A stretch of DNA of 33,985 nt. It comes from Sphingobacteriales bacterium. Its GTDB lineage: Bacteria; Bacteroidota; Bacteroidia; Sphingobacteriales; Sphingobacteriaceae. Below the pieces are notes generated by a model, which saw nothing but the letters and a program-made list of their open reading frames with translations, did not search any database and had not been told where the DNA came from. The stretch is taken from assembly GCA_013298995.1 (NCBI GenBank), contig JAAFJW010000018.1:1-33985 (forward strand), written 5' to 3'. Both the position numbers and the translations under genes were made by a program. This document shows positions 24,250 through 32,691 of the stretch, in pieces; the stretch's first letter is position 1; each line of letters starts with the position of its first letter.

Positions 24250-25296
24250 ATGATAAAATCGCTAAAAGTATTAAACCATAATTTATCAAACGCTGATAAC
24301 CAGCTTTCGATTTTAGAAAACGAGTTACCTAGGCAAACTGCCTTTAGAAATAAAATTGCAGCCTTTGGATATACCGCTTTGCAGCCATCGGGCATCGAGG
24401 TATTTCAAATAAACATAGGTAAAATGTGCAACCAAGTGTGCAAGCATTGCCATGTAGATGCAGGACCCGATCGTAAAGAGATTATGACCATCGAAACCAT
24501 GCAACTGTGTTTAGTAGCCATACAAAATCCCACCATAAAAACAGTAGATTTAACAGGTGGCGCACCCGAACTTAACCCTAATTTCAGGTGGTTTGTTACC
24601 GAAATTAAAAAACTAGGTAAGCACATTATTGTTCGCTGTAACCTTACCATTATATTGGCCAACAAAAAATTTAACGATTTGCCCGATTTTTTTAAGCTAC
24701 ACCAAGTAGAAGTGGTATCATCGTTACCCAGTTTTACCGCACAACGTACCGATAGCCAGCGTGGTGATGGCGTTTTTAACGATTCGATAAAAGCCTTACA
24801 AATGCTTAACGCAGTAGGCTATGGCGTAGCAAACAATGGCTTAATTTTAAACTTGGTGTATAACCCAGCGGGTGCTTTTTTGCCACCATCGCAAGCTGCC
24901 CTCGAAACCGAATATAAAACAGAACTTTTTAAAAACTTTGGTATTACGTTTAACAGCCTATTTGCCATTACCAATATGCCTATAAGTAGGTATTTGGATT
25001 ATTTGCTGGTAAGTGGCAATTACCAAAAATATATGGATAAACTTATTGCCGCATTTAACCCATCGGCTATTAATAATGTAATGTGCCGCAACACAATATC
25101 TGTAAGCTGGGATGGTTTTTTATACGATTGTGATTTTAACCAAATGTTAGATTTAAAAGTTAAATATCCAGCACCACAGCATCTTAGCGAATTTAATATC
25201 CAACTTTTAAACACCCGTAACATTGTTTTAAAACAACATTGTTACGGGTGTACCGCTGGGGCGGGAAGTAGCTGTGGCGGGGCAGTAGCCATTTAA
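24250..25296 (+). CDS. arsS: Arsenosugar biosynthesis-type radical SAM protein ArsS
   Basis: This 348-residue radical SAM enzyme of the ArsS family is linked to arsenosugar synthesis by joining a 5'-deoxyadenosyl group to methylated arsenic. The cluster motif is Cys60-x3-Cys64-x2-Cys67 (MCNQVCKHCHVDAGPDR), followed by LTGGAPELNP and RCNLTI. The C-terminal Cys-rich region has MCRNTISVSWDGFLYDCDFNQ and HCYGCTAGAGSSCGG (Cys331, Cys334, Cys342). Some relatives have selenocysteine; here all positions are Cys and no in-frame TGA is seen. No arsM, arsR or phosphatase partner is in the window, so the arsenic role is inferred from family only. Confidence 0.9.
   Translation: MIKSLKVLNHNLSNADNQLSILENELPRQTAFRNKIAAFGYTALQPSGIEVFQINIGKMCNQVCKHCHVDAGPDRKEIMTIETMQLCLVAIQNPTIKTVDLTGGAPELNPNFRWFVTEIKKLGKHIIVRCNLTIILANKKFNDLPDFFKLHQVEVVSSLPSFTAQRTDSQRGDGVFNDSIKALQMLNAVGYGVANNGLILNLVYNPAGAFLPPSQAALETEYKTELFKNFGITFNSLFAITNMPISRYLDYLLVSGNYQKYMDKLIAAFNPSAINNVMCRNTISVSWDGFLYDCDFNQMLDLKVKYPAPQHLSEFNIQLLNTRNIVLKQHCYGCTAGAGSSCGGAVAI
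25211..25251 (+). other. Strong hairpin inside the arsS coding region
   Basis: A perfect 12-bp stem (ACACCCGTAACA at 25211-25222 with its complement at 25240-25251) encloses a 14-bp palindrome (TTGTTTTAAAACAA, 25223-25236) plus CAT. The right arm encodes the C-Y-G-C motif (Cys331-Cys334). Confidence 0.75.
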
Positions 25297-25303
25297 TCGA
25301 TGG

Positions 25304-25933
25304 TTAAATAACCTCGCCTTTTGCTAATTTTTCTTTACGGTTATCTTGCCATAAATAATGTAAAAGCGTATTTAATACCACCGCATTCCAATCGTTATGG
25401 ATACTTAATTTAGCCTTCATTTTTCCGTTTGTTTTACTATTAAGGTGTAAAATGCCTTTTTCTAAATAATAATCACTATCGGCCCAAGTAATGTTTCCTA
25501 TTTTGGTTTTACCCCAAAACCAATTTTTGTACGGCATTGCAAAGCCAGTATTATTTACCTCTACATCGGCAACTTTAAATGATTGCGCTTGGTTAAGCGT
25601 TTCTACCAATTTGTTTACCAATTGTTTTTTGGCATATTGCCACAAGCCCGCCATAATATAGTAATACGTATGGTCTTCGGCCAATATTGGCTGTACCGTA
25701 TTGCTACTAAAGTTGATACTAAGCTGCTCGCCATTATTACTTTTTATTTCAATAATGTAGTTTTTGCTCGAAGGTTTCTTTTTGTTTCCCACCATTGAAA
25801 CGCCGTATTTTATAGCTTCAATGTTGTTACACATAATTTTTTTGTTGTTTACTTCGATAAAATCTTTATTGATTTTTACTTTTTGATTGCTTGACGGAAG
25901 CTGAATATCGACGTCGAAATTGTGATTGTTCAT
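25304..25933 (-). CDS. Protein of unknown function
   Basis: I do not recognise this 209-residue protein. It has no signal peptide and no membrane segment. The N-terminal 80 residues alternate as short beta strands with many Asn, Lys and Ser (KVKINKDFIEVNNKKIMCNN), giving a feel of a pleckstrin-like or other small beta domain. The middle has a helix (MAGLWQYAKKQLVNKLVETL). The C-terminal half, with YKNWFWGKTKIGNITW and LHYLWQDNRKEKLAKGEVI, is rich in Trp. It starts 23 bp downstream of ruvB, so it is probably the second gene of a ruvB transcript; it converges with arsS across 7 bp. Confidence 0.65.
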   Translation of the reverse strand: MNNHNFDVDIQLPSSNQKVKINKDFIEVNNKKIMCNNIEAIKYGVSMVGNKKKPSSKNYIIEIKSNNGEQLSINFSSNTVQPILAEDHTYYYIMAGLWQYAKKQLVNKLVETLNQAQSFKVADVEVNNTGFAMPYKNWFWGKTKIGNITWADSDYYLEKGILHLNSKTNGKMKAKLSIHNDWNAVVLNTLLHYLWQDNRKEKLAKGEVI

Positions 25934-25956
25934 ATATTATATTAAGAATTTTTGTT

Positions 25957-26976
25957 TTAAAATAATGTTGCACCCCCGGTTTTAATTTTACCTAAATGTT
26001 TGTAAGCCGTTTCGGTAGCTTCTCGCCCACGCGATGTGCGCATAAGGTAGCCCTCCTGTATTAAAAAAGGTTCGTACACCTCTTCTATCGTTCCTTCTTC
26101 TTCGCCCACGGCGGTGGCAATGGTTTTTAAACCCACTGGGCCACCTTTAAATTTATCAATAATGGTCGAAAGTATTTTATTGTCCATTTCATCCAGCCCA
26201 TGCTCATCAACATTTAAAGCATTTAAGGCATAGCGAGCAATTTCGGTTTCGATATTTCCATTGCCTTTTATCTGGGCAAAATCGCGGGTACGCCTCAATA
26301 ACGCATTGGCAATACGTGGCGTACCACGGCTACGGCGGGCAATTTCGTAGGCCCCTTCTTCGGTAATTTCGGTTTTTAATATCGCCGACGAGCGCAAAAC
26401 TATGGTGGTTAACAGCTTGGCATCGTAATATTGTAACCTAGAGTTAATGCCAAACCTGGCCCTTAGCGGGGATGTTAACAAGCCCGACCGTGTGGTAGCA
26501 CCTATTAGCGTAAACGGATTTAAGGTAATTTGTACCGAACGGGCATTAGGCCCCGATTCGAGCATAATATCAATCTTAAAATCTTCCATGGCCGAGTATA
26601 AATACTCCTCTACCAATGGGCTAAGGCGGTGTATTTCGTCAATAAACAAAATATCGCCCGTTTCTAAATTGGTAAGCAAGCCTGCCAAATCGCCAGGTTT
26701 ATCTAAAACTGGACCACTGGTAACTTTAAAACCTACGCCCATTTCGTTGGCTATAATGTTTGATAAAGTGGTTTTACCCAAGCCAGGTGGGCCATGTAGC
26801 AATACATGGTCTAAGGCTTCGCCACGCAACCTTGCTGCTTGCACAAATATTTTTAGGTTTTCTAAAATTTTTTCTTGCCCAGTAAAATCCTCAAAAACCT
26901 GCGGACGCAATACTTTCTCAATTTCTTTTTCGGAAGTATTTAGTTTATCAAAACTTGGGTCCAGGTTCTCGTTCAT
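25957..26976 (-). CDS. ruvB: Holliday junction branch migration ATPase
   Basis: RuvB is the hexameric motor that, with RuvA, drives branch migration at Holliday junctions. The 339 residues include Walker [11 protein letters not shown] (61-70), Walker B ILFIDEIH (109-116), the sensor 1 region IGATTRSG and sensor 2 [12 protein letters not shown]. The C-terminal winged helix reads [20 protein letters not shown], with PFLIQEGYL after it. Length is standard. It is the first gene of a likely pair with the unknown gene downstream. Confidence 0.97.
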   Translation of the reverse strand: MNENLDPSFDKLNTSEKEIEKVLRPQVFEDFTGQEKILENLKIFVQAARLRGEALDHVLLHGPPGLGKTTLSNIIANEMGVGFKVTSGPVLDKPGDLAGLLTNLETGDILFIDEIHRLSPLVEEYLYSAMEDFKIDIMLESGPNARSVQITLNPFTLIGATTRSGLLTSPLRARFGINSRLQYYDAKLLTTIVLRSSAILKTEITEEGAYEIARRSRGTPRIANALLRRTRDFAQIKGNGNIETEIARYALNALNVDEHGLDEMDNKILSTIIDKFKGGPVGLKTIATAVGEEEGTIEEVYEPFLIQEGYLMRTSRGREATETAYKHLGKIKTGGATLF

Positions 26977-27132
26977 TGTGTGAAGGTAACAAAATCAATT
27001 TTTTTTACAATAGGCTTTTTAAATAATTCTATTTTTTAGTTTTTTTTGATGAGGATTCCTATTATAATTACGCAAAAAAACAATTTAAAAACGAAAAACA
27101 TTTTGTATTTTAGTACTCTAAATTCAAAAGCT

Positions 27133-27306
27133 ATGAGTGATAAAGAAATGGACAAATTATTGAAAACTATGCGAGAAAATGGACGAAAACTTGTTGCGGA
27201 TAAGGTTAAGAATACCCAGTTTTTAAAAAAAATAGGTATTTTGAATAGAAATGGAAATGTTTCGAAAGCGTATAAAGATATATGTATTCCGATAGAACAG
27301 GGTTAA
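27133..27306 (+). CDS. Small upstream ORF, antitoxin-like
   Basis: This 57-residue basic, helical ORF (MSDKEMDKLLKTMRENGRKL at the start, ILNRNGNVSKAYKDI near the end) has no homologue I can name. Its last 25 bp overlap the start of the next gene in another frame, the usual layout for translational coupling. I use the ATG at 27133; the frame is open back to 27046, but the extra 29 residues are low-complexity AT-rich sequence. By size, position and overlap it looks like the antitoxin half of a pair; that is inference. Confidence 0.55.
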   Translation: MSDKEMDKLLKTMRENGRKLVADKVKNTQFLKKIGILNRNGNVSKAYKDICIPIEQG

Positions 27307-27866
27307 TTTTAGCTTTCCATGGTTGCGATTTAAAAGTAAGAGATAAGGTTGTTAACGGTGCAGAATTACAAAACAGCACCAATGATTACGACTGGCTGGG
27401 TAATGGGATTTACTTTTGGGAAAACAGCCCAGCCCGAGCCTTTGATTATGCCTGTGAAGTAATGAACCGTACAAACGAAATTGAAGCACCAGCAGTACTT
27501 GGTGCAGTTATACATCTTAAACATTGTTTAGATTTAACGGAGTATAAAAATTTGCAAATCCTAAAAAATGGCTATGAAACCTTAAAAATTTCATTGGATG
27601 CCGAACGCCTTTCACTACCAGAAAATAAAAAATTAGCGAATTCAAATGAATTTTTAATGCGATACTTGGATTGTGCTGTTATAGAGATGATTCATAAAAT
27701 AAATGATTCGACTAACAAGTACGACTCCGTACGTGGTATGTTTTTAGAAGGTAATTCACCCTATCCAAACGCTGGTTTCAAAGAAAAAAACCATGTTCAG
27801 ATCTGTATTAGAAATCCAAACTGTATAAAAGGATATTTTTTACCTAGGCAATTAGTAAATTTTTAA
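27282..27866 (+). CDS. ADP-ribosyltransferase-fold candidate (possible toxin)
   Basis: This 194-residue soluble protein shows the outline of an ADP-ribosyltransferase core: His13-Gly14 (LAFHGCD) for strand 1, a second motif WLGNGIYFWENSPARAFDYA (38-57, Tyr44), and a late strand NHVQICIRNPNCIKGYFLPR with Gln173. It would thus be an H-Y-Q variant of the H-Y-E triad, and the IRNPNCIKGYF ending resembles the last strand of other members (VVYDPNQIKPRYL type). The similarity is short and visual only. The gene overlaps the small ORF before it and ends 4 bp inside the convergent dnaE. If active it would modify a protein or nucleic acid with ADP-ribose from NAD; the target is unknown. Confidence 0.5.
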   Translation: MYSDRTGLILAFHGCDLKVRDKVVNGAELQNSTNDYDWLGNGIYFWENSPARAFDYACEVMNRTNEIEAPAVLGAVIHLKHCLDLTEYKNLQILKNGYETLKISLDAERLSLPENKKLANSNEFLMRYLDCAVIEMIHKINDSTNKYDSVRGMFLEGNSPYPNAGFKEKNHVQICIRNPNCIKGYFLPRQLVNF

Positions 27867-30800
27867 TTCAACCTATAATTCACCCCTCCTATTAATTTTA
27901 ATCCTTCTAAAAAATCATTGGCTGGGTTTATTTTTACAGCGGTTGATGTAAGGTTTAAATTTATATTGTAGCCATCATCCGAAACTTCGAAATTTAGTTT
28001 ACAGTTTTTTTGTTCGTAATTCGAACTATTTGAGCGCACTAGCTCTTGCAGGTTTTGTATAAGTGTTTGGTTTACATTTTGTAAAGGCAGTTCGATGGTT
28101 AGGCTTTTTAACATTTTATCTCTTATTTCGGATAATAAATTAACGCTAGTAATTTTAAATTCCCACTGCCCTGTTTGCCTGTACCTTTCCTCTACCCTGC
28201 CCTTGATAAATAGAAAATAACCCTCTTTCAAAAAATTTTGTTGCTTCACATAATCCTCACCAAACAAAGCCATTTCAAACGATTCTTTGTAATCCTCTAT
28301 TTTTATAATGGCAAATGGTTTACCGTTTTTGGTAACACGGTGATTGGCCACGGTTACCAGACCACCTATACTTATATCCAAATTTTGTAGTTTTTCAAAA
28401 TCTTTCTGTTGCTGTTCGGTTACTTCTTCCTTATTTTTAATTTTATCAATCAATTTTAAATCGCCAAGATTTTTATTGCAAAAAGTTTCCATCTCTACTT
28501 TGTAAATATCTAATGGATGGCCTGTTAGGTAAATGCCTATCATTTCTTTTTCCCATTTTAGTTTTTCTATCAAGCCAAATTCTTCGGCATCGGGGCATGT
28601 AGGTTCTACAATATCGGCATCGCTGGTACCACCAAACAGGGATGTTGTGGCCATGTTTTTTACATTTTCGAAGTCGTTGGTATATTTATTTAGTCGCTCA
28701 ATAAAATTTATATTGGTATTGGGTACTTGCGTAAAAAATCTTTTTCGGCTTATGCCAAAACAATCAAACGAGCCACTGTAAACCAAGTTTTCATATACCT
28801 TTTTAGTTACCGTACGGGAGTTACACCTGCGGGCAAAATCATTAATGGTAGTATAAAGCCCGTTTTTATTTCGCTCCACAATAATGCTTTCTATTGCTTT
28901 TTCGCCCACGCCTTTAATCCCCTTCATGCCAAAGCGTATTTCGCCTTTTTTATTTACCGCAAAACTAAAGTTCGATTCGTTTACATCGGGCCCTAGCACC
29001 CGTAAGCCCATGGTTTGGCATTCCTCCATAAAGAAAGAAATTTTTTCGATATTGTTTTGGTTGTTTAGCACCGCAGCCATATACTCGGCTGGGTAATGGG
29101 CTTTTAAATAAGCCGTTTGGTAAGCTACAAAAGCGTAACAGGTAGAGTGCGATTTGTTAAAAGCGTACATGGCAAAGGCTTCCCAATCTGTCCATACTTT
29201 TTCGAGTTTTTTGGCATCGTGGCCTAGCAAGCTAGCTTTTTCGATAAATTCGGGTTTTAATTTATCTAGTGTTTTACGGTCTTTTTTCCCCATTGCCTTG
29301 CGTAGCGTATCGGCCTGCCCACGGGTAAAGCCAGCCAGTTTTTGCGATAGCAACATTACCTGTTCTTGGTAAACAGTAATGCCGTAAGTATCGCTTAGGT
29401 ATTCCTCCATATCGTCCAAATCGTAGGTAACTACCTCAATACCATGCTTACGCTTAATAAAATTAGGGATGTACTCCATGGGGCCTGGGCGGTACAAGGC
29501 ATTCATGGCTATTAAATCCTCAAACTTATCGGGTTTTAGCTCTCGCAAATACATTTGCATCCCATCGCTTTCGAACTGGAAAGTACCATTGGTATCGCCC
29601 GCTTGGTAAAGTGCAAATGTTTTTTCATCATCTAGTGGTACATCATCAATTACAATGTCTAGGCTATAATTTTCTTTTATCAGCCGTAAGGCATCACGCA
29701 TAATGGTAAGGGTTTTTAGGCCTAAAAAGTCCATTTTTATAACCCCTGCATCTTCAATTACTTTACCATCGTATTGCGTTACCAGCAAGGCATTATCTTT
29801 TACCATGGCCACAGGTACAATATTGGTAAGGTCATCGGGCGCAATAATAATGGCCGAAGCGTGTATGCCCGTATTGCGTACAGATCCCTCCAGCTTTATG
29901 GCTTCTTTTAAAACGGTAGCCTGCAAATCTTTGCCCTCTCCTATCAAGCGCAATTTTTTTACATTTTCTAAATCATCACCACCTAAGCCTTCTTTTTCTG
30001 ATAACGATTTTTCGCCCGTAAGCGGTGCCGTCATTACACGGTTTAGCGTTACACCCACTTTATCGGGTACAAGTTTAGCCAAGGCGTTGGCCTCCGAAAG
30101 TGGCAAATCCATCACCCTAGCCACATCTTTAATACTCGATTTTGCGGCCATCGAACCGTAAGTAACAATTTGCGCTACTTGGTTTTTGCCGTATTTATCT
30201 ACCACGTATTCAATAACTTTCTGCCTTCCCTCGTCGTCAAAATCGGTATCAATATCAGGCATGCTGTTACGGTCGGGGTTTAAAAAACGCTCGAAAAGTA
30301 AATTATATTTAATCGGGTCGATATTGGTAATGCCAATACAATACGCAATTGCCGAACCCGCCGCCGAACCCCGCCCAGGGCCTATAAACACACCAATATC
30401 TCGGCCATGCCTAATAAAATCGGCCACAATCAAAAAATAGCCTGCAAAGCCCATGCTTTTTACGGTAAACAATTCAAAATCTAAACGCTCCTGAATTGCA
30501 GGTGTAATATCGGTATAACGGGCCCTTGCCCCCTCCATTGTCAAATGGCGCAAATACTCCCATTGGTTTAACGTATCCTCACTATGCACCTTAAAATCAG
30601 CAGGAATAGGAAAATTAGGCAACAAAATATCACGCTTTAGTTGCAAATGCTCCACCTTATCCACTATCTCGCCAGTATTAAATAAAGCCTCGGGTATATC
30701 GCTAAATAACTTAGCCATTTCGGCCTGGGTTTTAAAATAAAATTGGTCGTTGGGGAAGCCAAAACGGTAACCTTTGCCCCCTTCTTCGTCGGTAGCTTTG

Positions 30801-31501
30801 GGTTTGCTCTGCAAATCGCCCGTGTTTACACATAGCAAAATATCATGTGCATTGGCATCTTCTTGGTCCACATAGTGCGAATCGTTACTGCATATTACTT
30901 TTACGTTGTATTTTTTCGCAAAACGCAACAAAACCTCGTTTACAATATTTTGTTCCTTAATATCGTGGCGTTGTAACTCGATATAAAAATCATCGCCAAA
31001 CAAATCCAACCACCACTTAAACTCGGCCTCGCCTGCTGCTTCGCCATGTTTAAGTATCGCCTGTGGCACACTTGCACCTATGCAGCAAGTGGTGGCTATT
31101 AGGCCTTTATGGTGTTGCAGAATCAATTCCTTATCAATTCTTGGCCACTTCGAGTATAAACCCTCCATAAAACCCGCCGAACAAAGTTTAATTAAATTAC
31201 GATAGCCCTCGGGGTTTTTAGCCAACAACAACTGATGGCAACGCACATCCTTTGCATCCTTAGTAAACGCTTTTTTATGCCTATCGGCCACCACATAAAA
31301 CTCGCAACCCACAATCGGTTTTACGCCATGGTTGGCCGCTTCGGCCACAAATTTAAACACACCAAACATGTTGCCATGGTCGGTAATGGCCATCGCCTTC
31401 ATATTATCAGCCGCCGCTTTTTCGAACATTTTTTTAATATCGGCAGCACCATCCAATAAACTGTATTGTGTATGTACGTGTAAATGAGAAAAATCGGGCA
31501 T
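27863..31501 (-). CDS. dnaE: DNA polymerase III alpha subunit
   Basis: DnaE is the replicative polymerase. The 1212 residues begin with the PHP domain (HLHVHTQYSLLDGA at 6-19, TDHGNMFG near 40). The palm has PDIDTDF near residue 416 (two catalytic Asp), VIKMDFLGLKTL near 590 (third Asp) and YRPGPMEYIPNF near 675. An HhH and beta-binding region follows, then an OB-fold domain at about 1060-1130 (ISIGGLVTVANHRVTKNGKP), ending normally. Length is close to that of E. coli DnaE (1160). It has its own -7 element and overlaps the ADP-ribosyltransferase-like gene by 4 bp at its 3' end. Confidence 0.97.
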   Translation of the reverse strand: MPDFSHLHVHTQYSLLDGAADIKKMFEKAAADNMKAMAITDHGNMFGVFKFVAEAANHGVKPIVGCEFYVVADRHKKAFTKDAKDVRCHQLLLAKNPEGYRNLIKLCSAGFMEGLYSKWPRIDKELILQHHKGLIATTCCIGASVPQAILKHGEAAGEAEFKWWLDLFGDDFYIELQRHDIKEQNIVNEVLLRFAKKYNVKVICSNDSHYVDQEDANAHDILLCVNTGDLQSKPKATDEEGGKGYRFGFPNDQFYFKTQAEMAKLFSDIPEALFNTGEIVDKVEHLQLKRDILLPNFPIPADFKVHSEDTLNQWEYLRHLTMEGARARYTDITPAIQERLDFELFTVKSMGFAGYFLIVADFIRHGRDIGVFIGPGRGSAAGSAIAYCIGITNIDPIKYNLLFERFLNPDRNSMPDIDTDFDDEGRQKVIEYVVDKYGKNQVAQIVTYGSMAAKSSIKDVARVMDLPLSEANALAKLVPDKVGVTLNRVMTAPLTGEKSLSEKEGLGGDDLENVKKLRLIGEGKDLQATVLKEAIKLEGSVRNTGIHASAIIIAPDDLTNIVPVAMVKDNALLVTQYDGKVIEDAGVIKMDFLGLKTLTIMRDALRLIKENYSLDIVIDDVPLDDEKTFALYQAGDTNGTFQFESDGMQMYLRELKPDKFEDLIAMNALYRPGPMEYIPNFIKRKHGIEVVTYDLDDMEEYLSDTYGITVYQEQVMLLSQKLAGFTRGQADTLRKAMGKKDRKTLDKLKPEFIEKASLLGHDAKKLEKVWTDWEAFAMYAFNKSHSTCYAFVAYQTAYLKAHYPAEYMAAVLNNQNNIEKISFFMEECQTMGLRVLGPDVNESNFSFAVNKKGEIRFGMKGIKGVGEKAIESIIVERNKNGLYTTINDFARRCNSRTVTKKVYENLVYSGSFDCFGISRKRFFTQVPNTNINFIERLNKYTNDFENVKNMATTSLFGGTSDADIVEPTCPDAEEFGLIEKLKWEKEMIGIYLTGHPLDIYKVEMETFCNKNLGDLKLIDKIKNKEEVTEQQQKDFEKLQNLDISIGGLVTVANHRVTKNGKPFAIIKIEDYKESFEMALFGEDYVKQQNFLKEGYFLFIKGRVEERYRQTGQWEFKITSVNLLSEIRDKMLKSLTIELPLQNVNQTLIQNLQELVRSNSSNYEQKNCKLNFEVSDDGYNINLNLTSTAVKINPANDFLEGLKLIGGVNYRLN

Positions 31502-31526
31502 AATATATTTTTTAAGCGTTAAAAAT

Positions 31527-31534
31527 CAAAACTA
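31527..31534 (-). promoter_or_regulatory. Possible dnaE -7 element
   Basis: On the minus strand TAGTTTTG fits TAnnTTTG and ends 25 bp before the dnaE ATG. TTTG motifs lie 14 and 26 nt upstream, neither at ideal spacing. Confidence 0.4.
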
Positions 31535-31606
31535 CCATTTGTAAAATACAAAGTCCATAACAAACCTCAAATTATTTTTTTATTGGAAAACCTACTTTCT
31601 ACCCAT

Positions 31607-31732
31607 TAAGTTGGGCTAGTCGGGCTATCCATTACAAGTCCGCCCAAGCGCAAACCATTGGCACTTCGGGCTTTCCATTACTATCCCGTTTATTTAACGC
31701 AGGGCTGAGGTACCTAAGTCGGGCTAGCCCGC
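31607..31732. repeat. CGGGCTWTCCATTAC-type intergenic repeat block
   Basis: CGGGCTATCCATTAC (31621-31635) and CGGGCTTTCCATTAC (31667-31681) recur 46 bp apart, with further GTCGGGCTA pieces at both ends (31618 and 31718). The block is richer in G+C than its surroundings and non-coding. Similar CGGGCT-rich relics are familiar in Bacteroidota intergenic DNA. Confidence 0.55.
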
Positions 31733-31762
31733 ACCGTGTATAAAATTGTTAATGATAAATGG

Positions 31763-32029
31763 TTAAGGATTAATGTTCGCTTTAACTGATTTAATAATGC
31801 TTGTTATTAATTTGATAATTTCAACTGCATCATTATGTATACTTTCAAATTGTTCAATCGTTAAATATTCCGTTTCTTTTAAAAGTTCAAGCCAGTAAAG
31901 GGTTTCATTGATTTCTTTTTGAGCTATACCCATTTTATGTTTGAAGTCGTTTTTTGTTTCAGCATGCTCAGCTTCACGAACCATAGCTCCAACACTTGTA
32001 CCGCTTCGCAATAATTGTTTTGTTGGCAA
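31763..32029 (-). pseudogene. Four-helix-bundle protein, N-terminus lost
   Basis: The 88 codons encode the back two thirds of a four-helix-bundle protein of the kind related to 23S rRNA intervening-sequence proteins: TKQLLRSGTSVGAMVREAEH, EINETLYWLELLKETEYLT and EIIKLITSIIKSVKA. The family normally has about 35 more residues before TKQLLRSG; they are missing and there is no ATG, only a TTG at 32029. The sequence upstream belongs to a DUF1016-type gene in another frame. Such proteins are often encoded near type I hsdS genes. Confidence 0.75.
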
Positions 32030-32111
32030 TGGTAATACGAGCCGTACGGATTTCCTGTACTGCCTGCTGCAATATGTTGCTGTATTCTGCGGTATTGATT
32101 TCTTTACTCAT
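31974..32111 (-). pseudogene. DUF1016 N-terminal fragment joined to the four-helix gene
   Basis: An ATG at 32111, one base after the hsdS stop, opens a 45-codon frame. Its first 30 residues (MSKEINTAEYSNILQQAVQE, then IRTARITIAN) look like the start of a DUF1016/YhcG-type nuclease (ILQQAVxEIxTARxxIA). The remaining 15 residues are the four-helix gene read out of frame, ending at TGA 31976-31974. The break lies about 32020-32030. This marks a deletion that fused two genes. Confidence 0.7.
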
Positions 32112-32112
32112 A

Positions 32113-32691
32113 TTAAACAAATTCTTTAGTTTCCATACTCTCCACAACACCCTTCATCAACACAGGGCAAAGCGGCTTAATGGTGTTTTTCAATTGCTCA
32201 TTGATTCGTTTACGAGTTTCCAAAGTGTGGTAAATAGTAACAATGGCTTCCTGAACTTTAATGTCGGGAATGGGGATTTGAATTTCCTTAAATCGTTCCC
32301 ATTCTAAACTTGCTCTTACACTGCTATCACTAATAAACCAGCCGTATCTATCTGATTCGGGTCTTTGAAACCACATCATCATATACTCGGGCAAAAATTC
32401 GTTTTCATCATTCACTTCAATCACCAAATAAGCAGGAGAAATAATTGCAGGAGTTTCTTCGGCATACAAAGCCAAACGGATAGTTTCATCTCTGCCCACT
32501 TGCATAGCACTATAAGCGAATTGTCCTTTCTGTATGATTTTGTATTTAGATAAATCCGATTCCGATGTGTTGGCAACCGAAGGCATAAAATTCTTGGTAA
32601 TGTTTATACCCAATAAGTTTGTAACCGCTAAGTCTTTATTGCGGTTGTCAACCAATCGAATATAATCTCCAATTCGCTTATAGTTCTTCAT
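32113..32691 (-). CDS. hsdS: Type I restriction specificity subunit, half-size (HsdS-like)
   Basis: HsdS recognises the DNA target for a type I restriction-modification complex. This protein is about 192 residues from the Met at 32691 (202 from 32721), half the usual length of about 400. It has one target-recognition domain (about 1-150, with SSVRASLEWERFKEIQIPIP marking its end) and one conserved coiled-coil spacer (QEAIVTIYHTLETRKRINEQ) ending KGVVES. Half-size subunits can work as dimers in some systems. Its start overlaps the DUF1016 gene by 14 bp, so it is co-transcribed. Confidence 0.82.
   Translation of the reverse strand: MKNYKRIGDYIRLVDNRNKDLAVTNLLGINITKNFMPSVANTSESDLSKYKIIQKGQFAYSAMQVGRDETIRLALYAEETPAIISPAYLVIEVNDENEFLPEYMMMWFQRPESDRYGWFISDSSVRASLEWERFKEIQIPIPDIKVQEAIVTIYHTLETRKRINEQLKNTIKPLCPVLMKGVVESMETKEFV

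Larger units (their letters stand above)
31502..31762. other. dnaE upstream gap with repeat sequence
   Basis: This gap contains the dnaE promoter candidate and a GC-richer repeat block (31607-31732). No gene is visible. Confidence 0.6.

Noticed and set aside
29703-30161. 152-codon plus-strand ORF
   Set aside because: It is antisense to the dnaE palm region and has no recognisable family.
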